DNA of 64,000 nucleotides from Ruminiclostridium sp. (GCA_017942025.1 JAGAVH010000077.1:18889-82888); one strand, 5' to 3'; counted from the stretch's first letter, positions 1 through 8,610 are shown. The notes: a model not told the origin generated them from the letters alone. Numbers and translations are program-made.

Positions 1-638
1 AAATTGCGCACGTAATTGACGGCGTTGACGAAAATAATCTCTGCTGTGAAAGAAAGAATCTTGGTATCACACTCTTCTCCAAGACAGAAAGCCTTGAAAC
101 TCTTTATTTCAGAATGACAAATATGCTTGCTGTTATGGTAGATGATATCAAGCACAAGGCTATTTCCTATAATGCTGTTGCGGCTGATCATGGTTACGTT
201 CATCCAAAGAACTATAACGAAATAATCTGCGATGGTAAGGTTATAGGTAAAATTGGCCTGCTTTATCCTACTGTACAGAAGAAGATAGACAAGAAGGGTA
301 ACGTTGTATTTGCAGAACTTGATATTGATGCAATCGTAAATATTGAAAATGCGGGTATCAAGTATGCAGAAACCTCAAAGTTCCCCTCAATCGAGGTTGA
401 CCTTACTTTCCTAAGCGATAAGTACGCTCCTATAAAGAATGCTATCGAGGAAGTAAATTCCGAGCTTATAAAGAACGTCAGCGTTGTGGATATCTATAAT
501 GATGAAGCAGGCAAGGCCATTACGATCCGTATCAGCTTTGTACACGCTGAAAGAACTCTTACTAAGGATGAGGTAATGGAAATTGCCGATAAGATAATTG
601 CTATCCTTAAAAATCAGGGTATTGCACTCAAAGGCTGA
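1..638 (+). CDS. pheT: Phenylalanine-tRNA ligase beta subunit, C-terminal part
   Basis: The frame is open from the left edge of the window (first full codon at 3), so the gene begins upstream and only about 211 residues are seen. They match the end of bacterial PheT: part of the catalytic-like core (GKIGLLYPTVQKKID, then VVFAELDID) followed by the ferredoxin-fold anticodon-binding domain (KFPSIEVDLTFL to the end, with RISFVHAERTLTKDEV). PheT pairs with PheS in the tetramer that charges tRNA-Phe. The stop is followed 44 bases later by a hairpin that probably ends the pheST transcript. The identification rests on family pattern recognition and is firm; pheS would be expected just upstream. Confidence 0.93.
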   Translation, partial: IAHVIDGVDENNLCCERKNLGITLFSKTESLETLYFRMTNMLAVMVDDIKHKAISYNAVAADHGYVHPKNYNEIICDGKVIGKIGLLYPTVQKKIDKKGNVVFAELDIDAIVNIENAGIKYAETSKFPSIEVDLTFLSDKYAPIKNAIEEVNSELIKNVSVVDIYNDEAGKAITIRISFVHAERTLTKDEVMEIADKIIAILKNQGIALKG

Positions 639-682
639 TAATCGGTAAAGAAAATCACTTTTTGAGTTTTTAGTACAGACGT

Positions 683-714
683 TTAATCCCGCTGTTTGAC
701 AATGGCGGGATTAA
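683..714 (+). terminator. Terminator-like hairpin after pheT
   Basis: A perfect 10-bp stem (TTAATCCCGC at 683-692 with GCGGGATTAA at 705-714) closes a 12-base loop. Only a weak T-rich tail follows, so termination efficiency is uncertain. Confidence 0.6.
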
Positions 715-854
715 TTGTATCCTATACTGTCTGATTCAGAGCTTGCTTTGTTTCAGAAACGAAAAAATTTTTTAAAAAATTAAAAATAATTACCAACCTT
801 TTTAAAAATCTCCTCACTATATTATTGAGAACGTTCTTCAGGAGAGAAAAAGCA

Positions 855-2453
855 ATGAACAAAAAAGACGCTGATATGATAATATCCTCATACGTAAAAA
901 AGCTTTTCGGTTTCGCTATGTCAAAGCTTTCAAAAATTGATGAAGCGGAGGAGCTTGCGGCAGAAATAACCCTACAGGTTTACGAGTCGCTTCTGAAACA
1001 GGATAATATCGCAAATACTGACGGGTACGTATACCGTATTGCCAGAAACGTATATGCAAGATATATTGACGGCAGGAAAAAGGCGACCGCTGTTGACGGT
1101 ATTGAACTAATACCTGATGCCGATGATTTTACACTTGGACTTATTAACAGCGAAAGCTATGGTATACTCAGAAGGGAAATTACGTTTCTTTCAAAAACTC
1201 AGCGTGAAGTAATAATTCAGCACTATTTCCACGATAAAAAAGTAAAGGAAATTGCTTCAATGCTTTCTCTCAGCGAAAATACGGTAAAATGGCATTTAGC
1301 ATGCTCACGAAAGGAGTTAAAATCAGGTATGGAAAGAACAAGAACAACAGGAAATTTAGGCACAGAGCCTATCCGCTTCAACAGTATGGGACACGGAGGT
1401 ACAGCCGGTGCAATGGGTGATACGGCAAATTTCCTTGCAAAGGTAATAACACAGAATATAGCTTATGCGGCTTATCATCAGCCGAGAACTGTAAATGAGA
1501 TTGCAGAAGAGCTTGGTATAAATCCGATATTTGTAGAGGATGAAGTAGCTGTTCTCGAAGAATATGGCTTTATGGACAGACTTCCAAGTGGCAAGTATCG
1601 TACCAATATCTGTATACATGAATTTAACGAAACATACTATCGCATATATAAGGAATTGGATTTAAAATATACAAAGCTGTTTGCTGAACAGTTTTTTGCA
1701 CCTGCACTTGAAAGTGTCACTGAAATCCCTGAGTGGCTTCACGTGCCTGATAATGATATAAATCTGCTCAGATGGAGCATGGTTTGTTTTCTTTGCAACG
1801 AGCTTGCGGTTGCAGATATTTCGGCTGAGAAATTTTCTGTAAAGCGTCCAGATGGTGGTGATTATATAGCATATGCAAGTGTGGATGTAAAGCCCGACTG
1901 GGATATGAGCGATGCGGAAGAAAATATTTACTGGTCCTGCGGTGATATGAACCGAGATAGATGCAATGAAGATGTATGGTGGAAAAGCTGGCAGTTTGAC
2001 TGTCATTGGACTGCCAGACGAGGTAACTGGAGAGATAATCTTTTGGAAGATTATGATAAGATGTATTTCTGGCTTAATGACCAGCTTCCTGAAACGCCAA
2101 TCAACGCCGAGAGCTATGCACGTTTACTTGATAAGGGTTATCTTTTAAAACAAAATGGTGAATATAAGTGTAATCTTATCATCTGTGACAGCGAAAAGAA
2201 ATGGCACGAATTTATACCCGAAGCGACAGAAGAAATAAAAAATCTTTCCCGTGAATATGCCGCTGAGGCATTGAAAGCTGAACTTTACGGACAGCCAGAG
2301 CATATGCACGAGCTTCTGACCTGCTTTGCTCAGAATATGGCCTGCAAGCTTCATACAAGAATTATGAAGCAGTTACTTGATATGGGTGTGCTGAAAACAC
2401 CTACTGAAGAGCAGGCAAAGGGACTTTGCACCATTATGTATATAGGGGAGTAG
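855..2453 (+). CDS. Sigma-70 family (ECF-like) factor with long C-terminal extension
   Basis: The 532-residue product starts with a compact ECF-type sigma factor: a region 2-like segment at about residues 5-75 (AEELAAEITLQVYESLL, YVYRIARNVYARYIDGRK) and a region 4 helix-turn-helix at about 110-165 (LSKTQREVIIQHYF, VKEIASMLSLSENTVKWHL). About 360 residues then follow that ordinary ECF factors (160-200 residues) lack. Residues near 200-260 look like a winged helix (TVNEIAEELGINPIFVEDEV, LEEYGFMDR), and a tryptophan-rich stretch lies near 370-410. The start at 855 is chosen because AGGAGA at 839-844 is well spaced; an upstream TTG at 825 has no such site. No membrane segment and no anti-sigma neighbour are seen, so the extension may itself sense the signal. 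Target genes are unknown. Confidence 0.8.
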   Translation: MNKKDADMIISSYVKKLFGFAMSKLSKIDEAEELAAEITLQVYESLLKQDNIANTDGYVYRIARNVYARYIDGRKKATAVDGIELIPDADDFTLGLINSESYGILRREITFLSKTQREVIIQHYFHDKKVKEIASMLSLSENTVKWHLACSRKELKSGMERTRTTGNLGTEPIRFNSMGHGGTAGAMGDTANFLAKVITQNIAYAAYHQPRTVNEIAEELGINPIFVEDEVAVLEEYGFMDRLPSGKYRTNICIHEFNETYYRIYKELDLKYTKLFAEQFFAPALESVTEIPEWLHVPDNDINLLRWSMVCFLCNELAVADISAEKFSVKRPDGGDYIAYASVDVKPDWDMSDAEENIYWSCGDMNRDRCNEDVWWKSWQFDCHWTARRGNWRDNLLEDYDKMYFWLNDQLPETPINAESYARLLDKGYLLKQNGEYKCNLIICDSEKKWHEFIPEATEEIKNLSREYAAEALKAELYGQPEHMHELLTCFAQNMACKLHTRIMKQLLDMGVLKTPTEEQAKGLCTIMYIGE

Positions 2454-2510
2454 GGTTTAAATATACGGATAAAGTGTGAAACTGCACTAAAAAATCAACG
2501 AAGCATAAAG

Positions 2511-2540
2511 AAAACCGTCTGAGTTTTCTCAGGCGGTTTT
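2511..2540 (+). terminator. Rho-independent terminator
   Basis: A 13-bp stem (2511-2523 with 2528-2540, containing one G-T pair) closes a TTTT loop, with the run of T inside the descending arm. It separates the sigma-factor gene from the deaminase gene. Confidence 0.75.
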
Positions 2541-2563
2541 AGTAATTTTGAAAGGACAAAGTT

Positions 2564-2956
2564 ATGGATAAAATATGGACAGAAATGTATAACGCCGCAA
2601 AGCAGGTTTTTAATGCCCGCCGTATTTCAGAATACGTTACGGCAGGTGAAGTATCTGCGGCAATACTCAGTAAATCAGGTAGAATATATACGGGAGTATG
2701 TATAGACACCTGCAGTACCCTTGGAATTTGTGCTGAAAGAAACGCTATTTTCAATATGATAACCAATGGCGAGCAGGAGATAGATAAGGTTATAGCCATA
2801 CTTCCTGATGGCTCAAGCGGAGCACCCTGCGGTGCCTGCAGAGAGCTTATGGTACAGCTTATGCCCGATAGCTACAAGGATATTGAGATAATGATGGATT
2901 ATAAGACAGGCAGAACGATAACACTCGGAGAATTAACACCTGAGTGGTGGATTTAA
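2564..2956 (+). CDS. Cytidine/blasticidin-S deaminase-like protein
   Basis: The 130-residue protein has the zinc-dependent cytidine deaminase signature: CAE at residues 56-58 (zinc-binding Cys and catalytic Glu in GICAERNA) and PCGAC at 88-92, which supplies the other two zinc cysteines. The length and layout fit the tetrameric CDA class, including the blasticidin-S deaminase-like branch, that hydrolyses cytidine or related amino-pyrimidines to the keto form. An AAAGGA site at 2550-2555 precedes the ATG. It lies alone after a terminator, in front of a convergent Nudix gene. Pyrimidine salvage is the default role; resistance to a nucleoside drug is possible but not shown by the sequence. Confidence 0.8.
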   Translation: MDKIWTEMYNAAKQVFNARRISEYVTAGEVSAAILSKSGRIYTGVCIDTCSTLGICAERNAIFNMITNGEQEIDKVIAILPDGSSGAPCGACRELMVQLMPDSYKDIEIMMDYKTGRTITLGELTPEWWI

Positions 2957-3024
2957 AAGTTGTGTTAATGTATGATGTGTTTGAATATATCGTTTTAGCT
3001 AATGTTAATAAGATTTGAATAGGA

Positions 3025-3459
3025 TTATTCTTTCCACAGACGTACGGATAGCTGTTCCAATGCCCAATTCTGCATTTCAACAAACATATTGCCTTTCAGT
3101 TCTTCGTATTCTACCCAGCAGAGAATATGGTCTTTTTCCGTCGGTATAGAAACTTTATCAAGTAGTTGACCAAAATAATAGGTTTGTATCGGATGAAAAT
3201 ATCCGATTGTCGGATGTATGGTATAGGTTTCAGCGGAACATAATTTATCTTCGATATATGATAGACGTCCCGTTTCTTCAAGGCATTCTCTTTTAATGCA
3301 GTCGGAATGATTTTCTCCGTTTTCCAGACCTCCGCCTATAAAGAAATATCCTTTTGGTGTACTGATTACCCCAATCTGATTATTACGGCAGGGAATAAGG
3401 TAAGCGCCTTCTCGGTCTATGTATTCAGCATCTTCTTTAATTCCAAAAATTTTGTGCAT
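3025..3459 (-). CDS. Nudix hydrolase
   Basis: The 144-residue protein carries a nearly complete Nudix box at about residues 43-65 (GGLENGEN followed by KRECLEETGR), which binds Mg2+ and cleaves nucleoside diphosphate-X compounds. No domain beyond the Nudix fold is visible. Its promoter (TTGCTT/TATAAT) sits close upstream on the minus strand, giving a leader of about 30 bases. The substrate cannot be read from the sequence. It faces the deaminase-like gene tail to tail; the pairing hints at nucleotide clean-up but is only circumstantial. Confidence 0.85.
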   Translation of the reverse strand: MHKIFGIKEDAEYIDREGAYLIPCRNNQIGVISTPKGYFFIGGGLENGENHSDCIKRECLEETGRLSYIEDKLCSAETYTIHPTIGYFHPIQTYYFGQLLDKVSIPTEKDHILCWVEYEELKGNMFVEMQNWALEQLSVRLWKE

Positions 3460-3496
3460 TTTACTTTTCCTTTGAAATTTGTTTGTTTGTCAAAAT

Positions 3497-3525
3497 ATTA
3501 TATCACACTTACTTTCAAAAAGCAA
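3497..3525 (-). promoter_or_regulatory. Promoter of the Nudix gene
   Basis: On the minus strand TTGCTT (3520-3525) and TATAAT (3497-3502) are 17 bases apart, with TGA directly before the -10 (extended -10). Confidence 0.65.
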
Positions 3526-3640
3526 CCAAAAGCCAATAAGAAAAACCACCCCGTAGTTATAAATCAGATAGTTTAATGAGGATATTACAAAGCCAAATTT
3601 TACATTGATGTCAAAAGTGGCTTTGCATTTGCTTGTGTTA

Positions 3641-3669
3641 TTGACTTTTTATTATATGTTTGTTATAAT
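3641..3669 (+). promoter_or_regulatory. Promoter of the flavoprotein gene
   Basis: TTGACT (3641-3646) and TATAAT (3664-3669) are separated by 17 bases. The leader to the start at 3767 would be about 90 bases. Confidence 0.7.
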
Positions 3670-3766
3670 CGTCTTAGTTTAAAATAAGAATATGCGGAAA
3701 TTGATATAACAAAATTATGGCATTACTTTCAAGAGAATAAGGTGTTCTTGTGAAGAAAGGAATAAA

Positions 3767-4462
3767 ATGAAAGTAGTAGTTTTTTATGGGAGTCCAAGAA
3801 AAGGCAATACATACATTGCCACAAAAATCTTTATGGACGCAATGTCTCAATGTGGCGAAGTAAATTATTCGGAATTTTTCCTACCGAAAGATGTTCCGGA
3901 GTTTTGTCTTGGTTGTCAGTTGTGCCTTGGCAATCCGCGTGAAAAATGTCCCCACGCTTCATATATCGACCCGATATATAAGGCGATAATGGAGGCTGAC
4001 GCACTTGTTTTTACTACTCCGCATTATGGAGGCAGTTGTATGACAGGCAGTATGAAAAATCTATTGGATCATCTTGATTTTTTCACATTAACTGTATCTC
4101 CGCGAAAAGAAATGTTCGGTAAAAAAGCTTTTATACTTACAACAGCGACAGGTACGACCTCTGCTGTTAAGCAGATAAAAAAATGCTTAAAGGGCTGGGG
4201 GATAAACCGAGTATCCTCGGTAGGAATAAAGATGTTTACAAACAAGTGGGATAAAATGCCGATAAAGAAGCAGAAAAGTTTAGAAAAAAGGCTTGGAAAA
4301 GCGGCACGAAACTTTTACTCGATGAAGAAAAAGAGACCTTACGCATCGTCTGTTTTTATGTATTATATGAATAGATTTGTTATTAAAAGGTTTATCGGCG
4401 AGGGAAGTTATCCGTTTGAGTATTGGAAAGAAAATGGATATTTCGATAAGTGTCCGTTTTAG
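3767..4462 (+). CDS. NADPH-dependent FMN reductase / iron-sulfur flavoprotein family
   Basis: The 231-residue protein opens with the flavodoxin-like FMN phosphate-binding loop (VVFYGSPRKGNT, residues 4-15). A cysteine cluster follows (CLGCQLCLGNPREKC, about residues 46-60), like the cluster that holds a 4Fe-4S centre in iron-sulfur flavoproteins, and then TTPHYGG, a flavin-contact motif of this family. It probably passes electrons from NAD(P)H or ferredoxin to an unknown acceptor. The C-terminal 70 residues are basic and not recognised. GAAAGGA precedes the ATG. It is a single gene with its own promoter and terminator. Confidence 0.82.
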   Translation: MKVVVFYGSPRKGNTYIATKIFMDAMSQCGEVNYSEFFLPKDVPEFCLGCQLCLGNPREKCPHASYIDPIYKAIMEADALVFTTPHYGGSCMTGSMKNLLDHLDFFTLTVSPRKEMFGKKAFILTTATGTTSAVKQIKKCLKGWGINRVSSVGIKMFTNKWDKMPIKKQKSLEKRLGKAARNFYSMKKKRPYASSVFMYYMNRFVIKRFIGEGSYPFEYWKENGYFDKCPF

Positions 4463-4514
4463 ATTGATTTACCGTTTGCATGTTAAATTTAATTTTATCT
4501 GTAAGTTTTAACAA

Positions 4515-4546
4515 ATAACCCGTGAAGATACTTCCTCACGGGTTAT
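4515..4546. terminator. Terminator between convergent genes
   Basis: A perfect 11-bp stem (ATAACCCGTGA at 4515-4525 with TCACGGGTTAT at 4536-4546) is followed on the plus strand by ATTTTT. It lies between the flavoprotein stop and the spoVT stop and may serve both strands. Confidence 0.75.
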
Positions 4547-4591
4547 ATTTTTACTATCTGACTAATACTACGGGGTTTATCTCTTTATAAC

Positions 4592-5137
4592 TTAGATCTG
4601 CTCCATCTGTCTGCCAAAATAGAGTGCGGCGGCTTCTACAAGGGCGGTCTGCTTATCATTTGCAACTGAGTTTTCGTTATCCGATAGCATGATTACCGCA
4701 CCATTTACGTCACCCTCCGCTAAAATGGGAGCACAGGCGATGGCGAAGCGGTTTACACCTTCGATAGGATTCATTTTCACGTCGTCAGCTGTCTTGTGGT
4801 ATAAGGATTTGCGTTGTTCGATAAGGTCCTCAAGGGAGCTTGATACTCTTCTTTCAAGCACCTCTTTTTTCTGAATACCGCTTGCCGCTACTACGTGGTC
4901 TCTGTCGCAGATTACGGTAGGCATACCGCCGACCTTATAAAGCACCTCTGCATACTGATCGGCATTTCCTGAAATCTCTCCGACAGGGGAGTACTTGCGG
5001 AAAATTACCTCTCCATCAACGCTTGTATAGATTTCAAGGGGTGTACCTTCTCTTATTCTCATTGTACGTCTTATCTCTTTAGGAATAACAACTCTTCCGA
5101 GATCGTCAATTCTTCTTACAATACCGGTTGCTTTCAT
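4592..5137 (-). CDS. spoVT: Stage V sporulation protein T
   Basis: The 181-residue protein has the two-domain layout of SpoVT. An N-terminal AbrB-type swapped-hairpin DNA-binding domain spans residues 1-50 (TGIVRRIDDLGRVVIPKEIRR) and a C-terminal GAF-like domain covers about 60-181. In Bacillus it is made in the forespore under sigma G and tunes sigma-G-dependent genes. A strong AAAGGAG lies before the ATG. This copy is detached from spoVB, which lies 11 kb away, whereas in B. subtilis the two are adjacent. A possible promoter lies at the end of the TIR gene; a clear sigma-G site was not found. Confidence 0.93.
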   Translation of the reverse strand: MKATGIVRRIDDLGRVVIPKEIRRTMRIREGTPLEIYTSVDGEVIFRKYSPVGEISGNADQYAEVLYKVGGMPTVICDRDHVVAASGIQKKEVLERRVSSSLEDLIEQRKSLYHKTADDVKMNPIEGVNRFAIACAPILAEGDVNGAVIMLSDNENSVANDKQTALVEAAALYFGRQMEQI

Positions 5138-5236
5138 ATTATATAAATCTCCTTTTCGTTTGCTTTTAACAGAATAATTTGCTCATTCCGACAAATTTTT
5201 TAAATTGCCTTGTTATTATCTGTTAATGAAAAGAGA

Positions 5237-5264
5237 ATTATACTAAAAATTTATTTCTCATCAA
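5237..5264 (-). promoter_or_regulatory. Possible promoter of spoVT
   Basis: TTGATG (5259-5264) and TATAAT (5237-5242) on the minus strand have a 16-base spacer. The -35 overlaps the 3' end of the TIR gene. The leader would be about 95 bases. Confidence 0.45.
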
Positions 5265-6567
5265 GAGTAATTATAAACATAACGCCGCTCATCGGCATTA
5301 CCCATTCTTTTTCAAAGGAGATTTCCCGCAGCCCCTCAAAAATCTTGGTGTCCGCCGAGCTGGTAGCTCTGCTTAAAAATGGTATCATTTCAGCGTCTAT
5401 CTCGTCCTCAGGATAAACAAATTTTATGTAAGGACTGTACGTAGGATCGCTTATAGATACGAAGAAATAGCTTGCCTGCTTTCTGTGAGGAATGGAGAAC
5501 ACCAGTTTCAGTTCAAGAATGTTGTTGTTGATTTTATCGGAATCATCTATGGTATAATTTGCAAATATACCCGCTTCGTTTATTATAAGTCTCGCAGGCG
5601 TCAGCGAATAGCCGTTGATGTTAAGCTTTACTCTCATATTTTTAGTGTAGAAGCTGAGCTTTTCATCATCGCTTAGTTCAGATAGCTTTTTCAGATCGTT
5701 CTTTTCCATAAGCAGATTTTCGCTGAATAAGAAGTTTTCGCTTCTTAAAGCGTCGTCAAGCTCATCGAGATTTCTTACAAAGGATAACCAGAAGTTGTTT
5801 TTCTCCATCGGAGTCACAAGTTGTTTTCTGTATGCAAGATTTTCGGTAAGAAGGAAGTATTTTTCTTCGTCTATGTCGATATTGTTAAAGAAGAATTGCT
5901 CTCGTATCTCTATTTCGTAACGGAATACTGTTCTGATATTCTGAAGATTTTTAGCAGTAGTTGTGATATAGGAGCTTAACACATTACCGATTGAATCACC
6001 GTACTCACAGGTTAAAAGGCTTTTTATGAGCTTTTTTCTGGTTTCTGTGGGTAACTGCTCGGCGCCGCCGTCTGAAAGAAATGCAATAGCGGGCTCCAAT
6101 GCCGATTCATCAAGAGCGGCAGGGGAAGAGGTAAGTTCATTACAGAGCTTTTTCATAATACTATCAAAATGCTCTATGCTGGCTTTGTATCCCTGATACC
6201 CGAGAAGCTTCTGAATTTCTTCGGGAAGGTCAATCAGGTCTATAGTAGAAGGCATTCTGAAATCCTCTGTAAAAATGAGGATTATATGTTTCTGTGACTT
6301 TATAGCTGTGGTTATTTCCTTACGTAGCCAGTCGTCCTCGTTTTTGCATCTTTCAAGACAGTTTTTGCTTAAGACTACAATAACATCCTTTGCCGCTTCG
6401 ATAGTTTTAATAAGCTTAATACCAAATTCTCCCGACGTCAGTGTATCATGATCGAAAAATACCGAGTATCTTTTCTGAGTCAAGGATTCGTATATCAGCT
6501 TTGCCAGGGTTGAACCGCCTTCTCTTCGGTAGCTTATAAATATGTCAAACTTTTTGATATCATCCAT
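5251..6567 (-). CDS. TIR-domain protein
   Basis: The 438-residue protein begins with a TIR domain (about residues 5-140): FDIFISYRREGG, a BB-loop-like FFDHDTLTSGEFG, VIVVLSKN, and WLRKEI, whose Glu84 occupies the position of the catalytic glutamate of NAD-cleaving bacterial TIRs. The remaining 300 residues match no family I recognise. They contain many acidic and aromatic residues and no membrane segment or nucleotide-binding loop, and could be a sensor or effector-binding part. The gene overlaps the upstream dipeptidase gene by 8 bases, with its ribosome site (GGAGG) inside that gene, so the two are translationally coupled. An anti-phage role is possible by analogy with other TIR proteins; none is shown here. 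Confidence 0.8.
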   Translation of the reverse strand: MDDIKKFDIFISYRREGGSTLAKLIYESLTQKRYSVFFDHDTLTSGEFGIKLIKTIEAAKDVIVVLSKNCLERCKNEDDWLRKEITTAIKSQKHIILIFTEDFRMPSTIDLIDLPEEIQKLLGYQGYKASIEHFDSIMKKLCNELTSSPAALDESALEPAIAFLSDGGAEQLPTETRKKLIKSLLTCEYGDSIGNVLSSYITTTAKNLQNIRTVFRYEIEIREQFFFNNIDIDEEKYFLLTENLAYRKQLVTPMEKNNFWLSFVRNLDELDDALRSENFLFSENLLMEKNDLKKLSELSDDEKLSFYTKNMRVKLNINGYSLTPARLIINEAGIFANYTIDDSDKINNNILELKLVFSIPHRKQASYFFVSISDPTYSPYIKFVYPEDEIDAEMIPFLSRATSSADTKIFEGLREISFEKEWVMPMSGVMFIITLDEK

Positions 6568-7279
6568 TATTCTGATTTACCTCCGAAAGTTCAAATGCTG
6601 ATGAGTATATTGCATCTTTTCCTGTATAATAGCTCCAGAATATATCGCCATAATCGTAGTGCCACCATTCTGACGGGTAGTTAGTGAAGCCGCAGGAGCA
6701 AAGTACGTTGTAGAGTAATCTGCGGTTATTTCGTATTGTCTCATTTACATTATTTTTTTCGTACCAATCAGTATATGATCTGTCAGTGAATTCGTCGAAT
6801 TCGCTGCCCATATCAAGTTGGTTGCCGTTATTGTCAATTATAGTTATATCCACAGCACCGCCACTGGAATGTACAAAGGAGAATTTTTTTGATTTATCGG
6901 GATAGGAAACAAATTCAAGTGTTTTTTTGTGCAATTCCTCTTCTGAGCGAATATCGGGATTTTCTTCCTTTATATGATTATAATATCCGTTAAAAAGACT
7001 CAACTGTACGTCGTAGGGACGCCATGCATCAAGAACTTCAAAGGTATATCCATCAGGGAGCAGAGAAAGTGCTTCTATAAGTCTGTCTGCAACGCCTTTT
7101 CGTACAAAGGCGATATTTACAGAGCCGTTTAATTTAGCTTTAAAATATTGCATACTGATTTTTATTTTACCGTCTGAATAATGTTCTATATCTACAAATT
7201 TTTCACAAGTGTCATTGTAGTTTATTTTTGATGTATCAGGTAAGCAAAAAGAGGGAATAGGATTGTTTATTTTATTCAT
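6560..7279 (-). CDS. D-alanyl-D-alanine dipeptidase, VanX-like (peptidase M15D)
   Basis: The 239-residue protein has the VanX active-site set: WRP at residues 86-88, the zinc motif SFVHSSGGAVD (His137, Asp144) and EWWH (catalytic Glu204, zinc ligand His207). VanX-type enzymes hydrolyse D-Ala-D-Ala, for vancomycin resistance or for recycling wall peptides. No vanH, vanA or vanRS genes are nearby, so housekeeping or a role tied to the TIR partner is more likely than resistance. No signal peptide is present, so it should act in the cytosol. The start at 7279 is supported by AAGGAGG just upstream and by a promoter whose start point lies inside the longer frame. Confidence 0.87.
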   Translation of the reverse strand: MNKINNPIPSFCLPDTSKINYNDTCEKFVDIEHYSDGKIKISMQYFKAKLNGSVNIAFVRKGVADRLIEALSLLPDGYTFEVLDAWRPYDVQLSLFNGYYNHIKEENPDIRSEEELHKKTLEFVSYPDKSKKFSFVHSSGGAVDITIIDNNGNQLDMGSEFDEFTDRSYTDWYEKNNVNETIRNNRRLLYNVLCSCGFTNYPSEWWHYDYGDIFWSYYTGKDAIYSSAFELSEVNQNNG

Positions 7280-7304
7280 AACAGCCTCCTTATCTATCAA
7301 TATA

Positions 7305-7333
7305 ATTATATCACACAAAAACTATAAGGTCAA
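7305..7333 (-). promoter_or_regulatory. Promoter of the vanX-like/TIR pair
   Basis: Minus-strand TTGACC (7328-7333) and TATAAT (7305-7310) have a 17-base spacer and a TGA extended -10. The leader to 7279 is only about 20 bases. Confidence 0.7.
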
Positions 7334-7399
7334 TTATTAAAATGATATTACTTTTTTCTACATAATGTGCTTTAAGTGAATTGCGACCACAATTTGTTC

Positions 7400-7428
7400 T
7401 TGCAAATAAGTTTGGTTTGTGATATAAT
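7400..7428 (+). promoter_or_regulatory. Promoter of tepA
   Basis: TTGCAA (7400-7405) and TATAAT (7423-7428) are 17 bases apart, with TGA before the -10. The leader is about 85 bases. Confidence 0.68.
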
Positions 7429-7517
7429 TAGTATGTATATTTGTGTGATTTTTTAAATATCTGTGCATAATCAGTTTCGATTCAGGTACTATAATAAAAA
7501 ACCGAAAGGAAACAGAT

Positions 7518-8411
7518 ATGCATAAAGAATATACCAATAACGAGCAATATGAAGAAAATGAAGAAATTGTGCAGACGGAGCAGGAAGTGGCAGACAATGG
7601 AATTTCTGCTCTCATAAACGCAAAACACAACATTCACTGCCTGACTGTTATCGGTCAGATAGAGGGGCACTATATTTTGCCTCCACAGAATAAGACTACA
7701 AAGTACGAACACATTATGCCGGCTCTTGTTGCGATTGAGCAGGACAGAAGTATCGAAGGACTGCTTATAATCCTTAACACGGTGGGCGGAGATGTAGAAG
7801 CAGGTCTTGCAATTTCAGAGCTTATTGCGGGCATGAGTAAGCCTACGGTATCTATTGTAGTAGGCGGCGGACATTCGATAGGCGTGCCACTGGCAGTAAG
7901 TGCTAAGAGAAGCTTTATTGTGCCATCTGCTACAATGACAATACACCCCGTCAGAATGAACGGCTTATTGCTTGGTATTCCTCAGACGCTTTCATATTTT
8001 GAACGTATGCAGGAAAGAATAATAAATTTTGTCAGCAAAAACAGTCGTATAAAGCCTGACCGATTCAGAGAGCTTATGATGAAAAAGGATGAGCTTGTTA
8101 TGGATGTCGGGTCGGTTGTTGATGGTGAAACTGCAGTAAAAGAAGGACTTATTGATAGTCTGGGCGGACTTAATGATGCGGTAGAGTGCCTTTATTCTCT
8201 TATTGAAGAACAAGGAGATAAAAGCGAAAAATCTGTTTGTAAAAGTAAGACTCAGAAGAAACCTGTAAAAAGAAGGACTGCTGTATCAAAAAAATCAGTC
8301 AAGGCAGAAGAGCAGAGTAATGCTTGTGCGGTAGGCGGTAAAAGAACGGTACAGGTGCATCCTTTCAAGGAGTATCATCCTTCTGTCCGAATGGGTAAGG
8401 ATGGCAAATAG
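7518..8411 (+). CDS. tepA: TepA-type ClpP-fold serine protease
   Basis: The 297-residue protein has a ClpP/crotonase-like core: [18 protein letters not shown], the nucleophile region [14 protein letters not shown] and TIHPVR, which carries the usual catalytic histidine. In Bacillus TepA is linked to protein translocation and to degradation of small acid-soluble spore proteins. The N-terminal 40 residues are acidic and the C-terminal 60 are Lys/Arg-rich and low in complexity. ACCGAAAGGA precedes the ATG. The downstream ylzJ-like gene, and spoIIIE a little further on, repeat the Bacillus tepA/ylzJ/spoIIIE neighbourhood, which supports the call. Confidence 0.86.
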   Translation: MHKEYTNNEQYEENEEIVQTEQEVADNGISALINAKHNIHCLTVIGQIEGHYILPPQNKTTKYEHIMPALVAIEQDRSIEGLLIILNTVGGDVEAGLAISELIAGMSKPTVSIVVGGGHSIGVPLAVSAKRSFIVPSATMTIHPVRMNGLLLGIPQTLSYFERMQERIINFVSKNSRIKPDRFRELMMKKDELVMDVGSVVDGETAVKEGLIDSLGGLNDAVECLYSLIEEQGDKSEKSVCKSKTQKKPVKRRTAVSKKSVKAEEQSNACAVGGKRTVQVHPFKEYHPSVRMGKDGK

Positions 8412-8412
8412 A

Positions 8413-8610
8413 ATGGTTTTGTACAGTATAGTTGATATATCGGATGTTCTTTATGGAAATTACTATGAAAGTGTTTCATATGTCAGAGGGAAGAGTGTGG
8501 AAACTGAGAAGAATTACAATTCACTGATATCCGCTGATAATACTTGCACAAAACGACCTTATTCAACCAATCCTGCGCATTATCTTGATAAAAGGTACTA
8601 TCCGTATTAA
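8413..8610 (+). CDS. ylzJ: YlzJ-like small protein
   Basis: This 65-residue protein is recognised by its ends: MVLYSIVDISDVL at the N terminus and the late YSTNPAHYLDKRYYP, which mirrors the conserved STNP-x-x-YLDP-x-Y of YlzJ proteins. Its function is unknown. In Bacillus it sits beside tepA and spoIIIE, as here. The start at 8413 fits the family; an in-frame ATG at 8401 would overlap the end of tepA by 11 bases. The ribosome site is AAGGA at 8398-8402. Confidence 0.72.
   Translation: MVLYSIVDISDVLYGNYYESVSYVRGKSVETEKNYNSLISADNTCTKRPYSTNPAHYLDKRYYPY

Larger units (their letters stand above)
3460..3766. other. Divergent intergenic region with two promoters
   Basis: This 307-base gap between the Nudix gene (leftward) and the flavoprotein gene (rightward) holds one sigma-A-like promoter for each. 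No other gene, repeat or clear RNA structure was seen. Confidence 0.6.

Noticed and set aside
6560-7279. The VanX-like gene as part of a vancomycin resistance cluster
   Set aside because: No vanH, ligase, vanR or vanS gene is nearby; the partner is a TIR gene.
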